Below, one piece after another: positions 5,193 to 6,811 of a DNA stretch of 6,811 bases. The number at the start of each line of letters is the position of its first letter. Position 1 is the stretch's first letter. A model generated the notes under the pieces. That model had not been told where the DNA came from, made no database searches, and saw only the letters and a program-made list of their open reading frames with translations. Origin of the DNA: Alphaproteobacteria bacterium. GTDB taxonomy: Bacteria; Pseudomonadota; Alphaproteobacteria; RS24. The position numbers and the translations under genes were made by a program. The stretch spans positions 1 through 6,811 of the forward strand of contig JAQWIP010000136.1 of NCBI GenBank assembly GCA_029248825.1, in the 5' to 3' direction.

Positions 5193-5609
5193 TCAGTGCG
5201 CGGCCTCGGGAACCTGCATCAGCTCGACCAACATGCCGCCCATGTCTTTTGGGTGGACGAAGATAATCGGGGTGCCATGGGCGCCGATGCGCGGCTCGCC
5301 TAGCACGCGGGCGCCTTTGGCGACCATCTCGTCGCGTGCCGCCAATAGGTCGTCGACCTCAAAACACACATGGTGTTGCCCGCCCAGCGGATTGTTTTTC
5401 AAAAACCCCATGATGGTGCTGCTCTCGTCAATCGGCTCGATAAGCTCTATTTGGCTGTTCGGCAAATCGACGAAACAGACCCAGACGCCTTGCTCTTCCA
5501 TTTTGAATTTTTCGCCAATTTTCGTCGCGCCCAGCACATCGCGATACAGCTTTACCGCCTCGTCAATGGAAGGGGTGGCAACGCCGACATGGTTCAAACG
5601 TCCGATCAT
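5193..5609 (-). CDS. mce: Methylmalonyl-CoA epimerase, 138 aa
   Basis: A vicinal-oxygen-chelate (glyoxalase/bleomycin resistance) fold protein with two beta-alpha-beta-beta-beta modules. It interconverts (2R)- and (2S)-methylmalonyl-CoA in the propionyl-CoA to succinyl-CoA route. Family features: LNHVGVATPSIDEAVKLYRD at 5-24 (metal ligand His7), IELIEP (54-59, Glu55 at the second ligand position), GGQHHVCFEVDD (76-87, ligand His in the HH pair) and the C-terminal LVEL (Glu129, final ligand/base). Length is typical. AAGGAG (5616-5621) sits 6 nt before the ATG. It lies 19 bp behind the ABC ATPase gene and is probably co-transcribed with it; no mutase or propionyl-CoA carboxylase genes are present in this window. 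Another lyase or dioxygenase of the same fold is possible but less likely given the motif set. Confidence 0.92.
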   Translation of the reverse strand: MIGRLNHVGVATPSIDEAVKLYRDVLGATKIGEKFKMEEQGVWVCFVDLPNSQIELIEPIDESSTIMGFLKNNPLGGQHHVCFEVDDLLAARDEMVAKGARVLGEPRIGAHGTPIIFVHPKDMGGMLVELMQVPEAAH

Positions 5610-5628
5610 GGGAAGCTCCTTTTCGAGA

Positions 5629-6558
5629 TTATTTTTGACGGGTCAATTTCATAAATACGGTTTCCAGCTCGGCACCTTGCGTGTCTAAATCGACAATCTC
5701 AATGCCCGCGCCTTGCACCGCGCCGATGACCGCGCCTGCGTGCATGTCGCCCGGATTATACTGCACCGCCAAACGCCCATCCTCGCGCAACTGACAGGCG
5801 ATGCCGCCCAAATCAGGCGCCGCCGTCAGCGAGGCGCTGGGGCGAATGAGCAGGGTTTTATTATCAATTTGGCTCAATAGGTTTTGCGTGCTGTCGCAAG
5901 CCACCAATCCGCCTTGGTCGATAATCGCAATGGTATCGCATAGCTCTTCGGCTTCTTCGAGGTAATGCGTGGTCAAAACAATCGTCACGCCTTGCGCGTT
6001 TAGCTCCAAAACATAATCCCAAAGCTGGCGGCGCAGCTCAATGTCCACGCCTGCGGTTGGCTCGTCGAGAATCAGAACCGGCGGATTATGCACTAGCGCT
6101 TTGGCGACCAATAAACGCCGCCGCATACCGCCCGAAAGCGTGCGCGCATAGGCGTTTATTTTGTCGTCGAGGCCGACGGCTTTTAAAATATCCAGCGTGC
6201 GGCGTTCCGATTTCGGCACGCCATACATGCCCGCCTGAAACTCCATAATTTCGCCCGGGGTAAAAAACGGGTCGATGGATAATTCTTGCGGCACAATGCC
6301 AATAGAGGCGCGCGATTGGCGGGGGTTTTCGTCAATGTCAAAGCCCCATACGGAGGCCGTGCCTTCGGTTTTCATCACCATGCCGGCGAGGATATTGATG
6401 AAGGTCGATTTGCCCGCCCCATTTGGCCCCAAAAGGCCAAAAATCGAGCCGCGCGGCACATTTAAATCAATGCCTTTGAGGGCTTGTTTGGCGGGCGCAT
6501 TGCCAGCCGCTTTATAGGTTTTTTTGAGACCTTGAGCGCGCAGCGCAAATTCAGACAT
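5629..6558 (-). CDS. ABC-2-type (DrrA/YadG-like) transporter ATP-binding protein, 309 aa
   Basis: The ATPase subunit of an ABC exporter, in which the nucleotide-binding domain hydrolyses ATP to drive a separate membrane permease. Seen in order: Walker A GPNGAGKST (44-52), Q-loop Gln91 (IVPQEL), signature LSGGMRRR (141-148), Walker B VLILDEP (161-167, catalytic Glu166), D-loop AGVD and H-loop His198 (LTTHYLEEAE). A C-terminal domain (about 225-309) is typical of YadG/DrrA/CcmA-like proteins of this length. The start at 6558 is chosen because AAGGA (6566-6570) lies 7 nt upstream; the frame stays open to 6642 but that extra N-terminal 28 aa has no ribosome binding site and no family similarity. 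It heads the run ABC-mce-PF10118-StyC-like and is divergent from polA. The permease expected next to it is absent; mce occupies that place. The cargo is unknown. Confidence 0.92.
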   Translation of the reverse strand: MSEFALRAQGLKKTYKAAGNAPAKQALKGIDLNVPRGSIFGLLGPNGAGKSTFINILAGMVMKTEGTASVWGFDIDENPRQSRASIGIVPQELSIDPFFTPGEIMEFQAGMYGVPKSERRTLDILKAVGLDDKINAYARTLSGGMRRRLLVAKALVHNPPVLILDEPTAGVDIELRRQLWDYVLELNAQGVTIVLTTHYLEEAEELCDTIAIIDQGGLVACDSTQNLLSQIDNKTLLIRPSASLTAAPDLGGIACQLREDGRLAVQYNPGDMHAGAVIGAVQGAGIEIVDLDTQGAELETVFMKLTRQK

Positions 6559-6565
6559 AGTATAA

Positions 6566-6570
6566 TCCTT
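6566..6570 (-). promoter_or_regulatory. Ribosome binding site fixing the ABC ATPase start
   Basis: AAGGA on the minus strand is 7 nt before the ATG at 6558-6556. It selects the start MSEFALRAQG over an in-frame upstream ATG at 6642. Confidence 0.7.
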
Positions 6571-6668
6571 ATGACATCCCGAAAACCCGAGAGCCAAAGG
6601 TGTAGCATTTTTGTTCTGGGGAATAAATCGACAAAACGCCATTTGATGTCTTCTTTGCCTCTGCGCTT

Positions 6669-6677
6669 TGCTAGAGT
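6669..6677 (+). promoter_or_regulatory. Possible extended -10 element for polA
   Basis: TGCTAGAGT resembles an extended -10 (TG-n-TATAAT, 4/6 in the hexamer) 36 bp before the polA ATG. No matching -35 is found at 16-18 bp (TTGATG at 6643-6648 is too far). A start near 6684 would leave a 30-nt leader holding a weak AAGAGAGAG ribosome binding site (6695-6703). Confidence 0.3.
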
Positions 6678-6713
6678 GACAAAAGAGAATCGTTAAGAGA
6701 GAGACCCGCCCTC

Positions 6714-6811
6714 ATGAACCCATCCCCAGCTTCGAGCCCGCTAAGCAAAGACGATCACCTCTATTTGGTCGATGGCTCTGGCTATATTTTTCGTGCCTAT
6801 CACGCGCTGCC
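6714..6811 (+). CDS. polA: DNA polymerase I, N-terminus only (32 codons, cut by window edge)
   Basis: Translation from 6714 gives a short variable lead followed by HLYLVDGSGYIFRAYHAL (residues 15-32). This is the start of the 5'-3' exonuclease (FEN-like) domain of bacterial Pol I, where the Asp of LVDGS is a metal ligand and YIFRAYHALP is a hallmark stretch. The rest of the exonuclease, proofreading and polymerase domains lie beyond the window. The enzyme fills gaps and removes RNA primers during replication and repair. The start is the only ATG ahead of the conserved core; the ribosome binding site (AAGAGAGAG, 6695-6703) is weak. It is divergent from the ABC ATPase gene across a 155-bp gap. 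Confidence 0.95.
   Translation, partial: MNPSPASSPLSKDDHLYLVDGSGYIFRAYHAL

Noticed and set aside
5182..5688. 168-codon plus-strand frame covering mce
   Set aside because: It is antisense to mce, Ser/Pro-rich, without a ribosome binding site or family match.
6561..6566. Perfect TATAAT on the plus strand as a polA -10
   Set aside because: No -35 lies at a usable distance (TTGAGC at 6532-6537 is 23 bp away) and it would be about 150 bp from polA inside the ABC start region; probably chance.
6559..6642. N-terminal extension of the ABC ATPase to an ATG at 6642
   Set aside because: The extension has no similarity to ABC proteins and no ribosome binding site, whereas AAGGA precedes the ATG at 6558.

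Overview
The window looks like chromosomal DNA of an alphaproteobacterium, possibly a marine, SAR116/Rhodospirillales-like lineage. The evidence is a tRNA-Arg(CCG) fragment of alphaproteobacterial type, a polA N-terminus, a methylmalonyl-CoA epimerase, mid-range GC and tightly packed minus-strand operons. The class is fairly likely; anything finer is a guess.

Layout, left to right. Positions 1-38 are the 5' half of tRNA-Arg(CCG) on the minus strand, cut by the window edge. Positions 39-295 hold no convincing gene. Next is a minus-strand operon read tetR (2575 or slightly upstream) -> long GST-like protein -> ABM-domain monooxygenase; tetR and gst overlap by 4 bp and gst to abm is 31 bp. A short-chain dehydrogenase/reductase (2640-3473) diverges from tetR. 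The gap between them carries a perfect 9-bp inverted repeat plus extra TGACA/TGTCA half-sites, a typical arrangement for a TetR-controlled divergent pair. Right behind the SDR, after an excellent ribosome binding site, is a 55-codon remnant of an isoquinoline 1-oxidoreductase alpha subunit (IorA, 2Fe-2S). It is cut inside the first cluster-binding loop, so the oxidoreductase that once followed the SDR appears to have been deleted here.

From 3703 to 6558 all genes are on the minus strand: ABC-2-type ATPase -> methylmalonyl-CoA epimerase -> PF10118-type ferritin-like protein -> styrene-oxide-isomerase-like membrane protein. At the right edge polA begins on the plus strand, divergent from the ABC gene.

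Most interesting is the pair at 3703-5102. A soluble protein with a complete carboxylate-bridged di-iron ligand pattern (Glu, ExxH, Glu, ExxH) lies 20 bp upstream of a four-helix membrane protein that closely resembles styrene oxide isomerase (StyC) and keeps its heme-ligand His and catalytic Tyr/Asn, yet no styrene monooxygenase genes are in view. An oxidation/epoxide-isomerisation module acting on an unknown, non-styrene substrate is a testable hypothesis. The left half (TetR, GST, ABM monooxygenase, SDR, IorA remnant) reads as a separate inducible redox/detoxification locus that has lost part of its original content.
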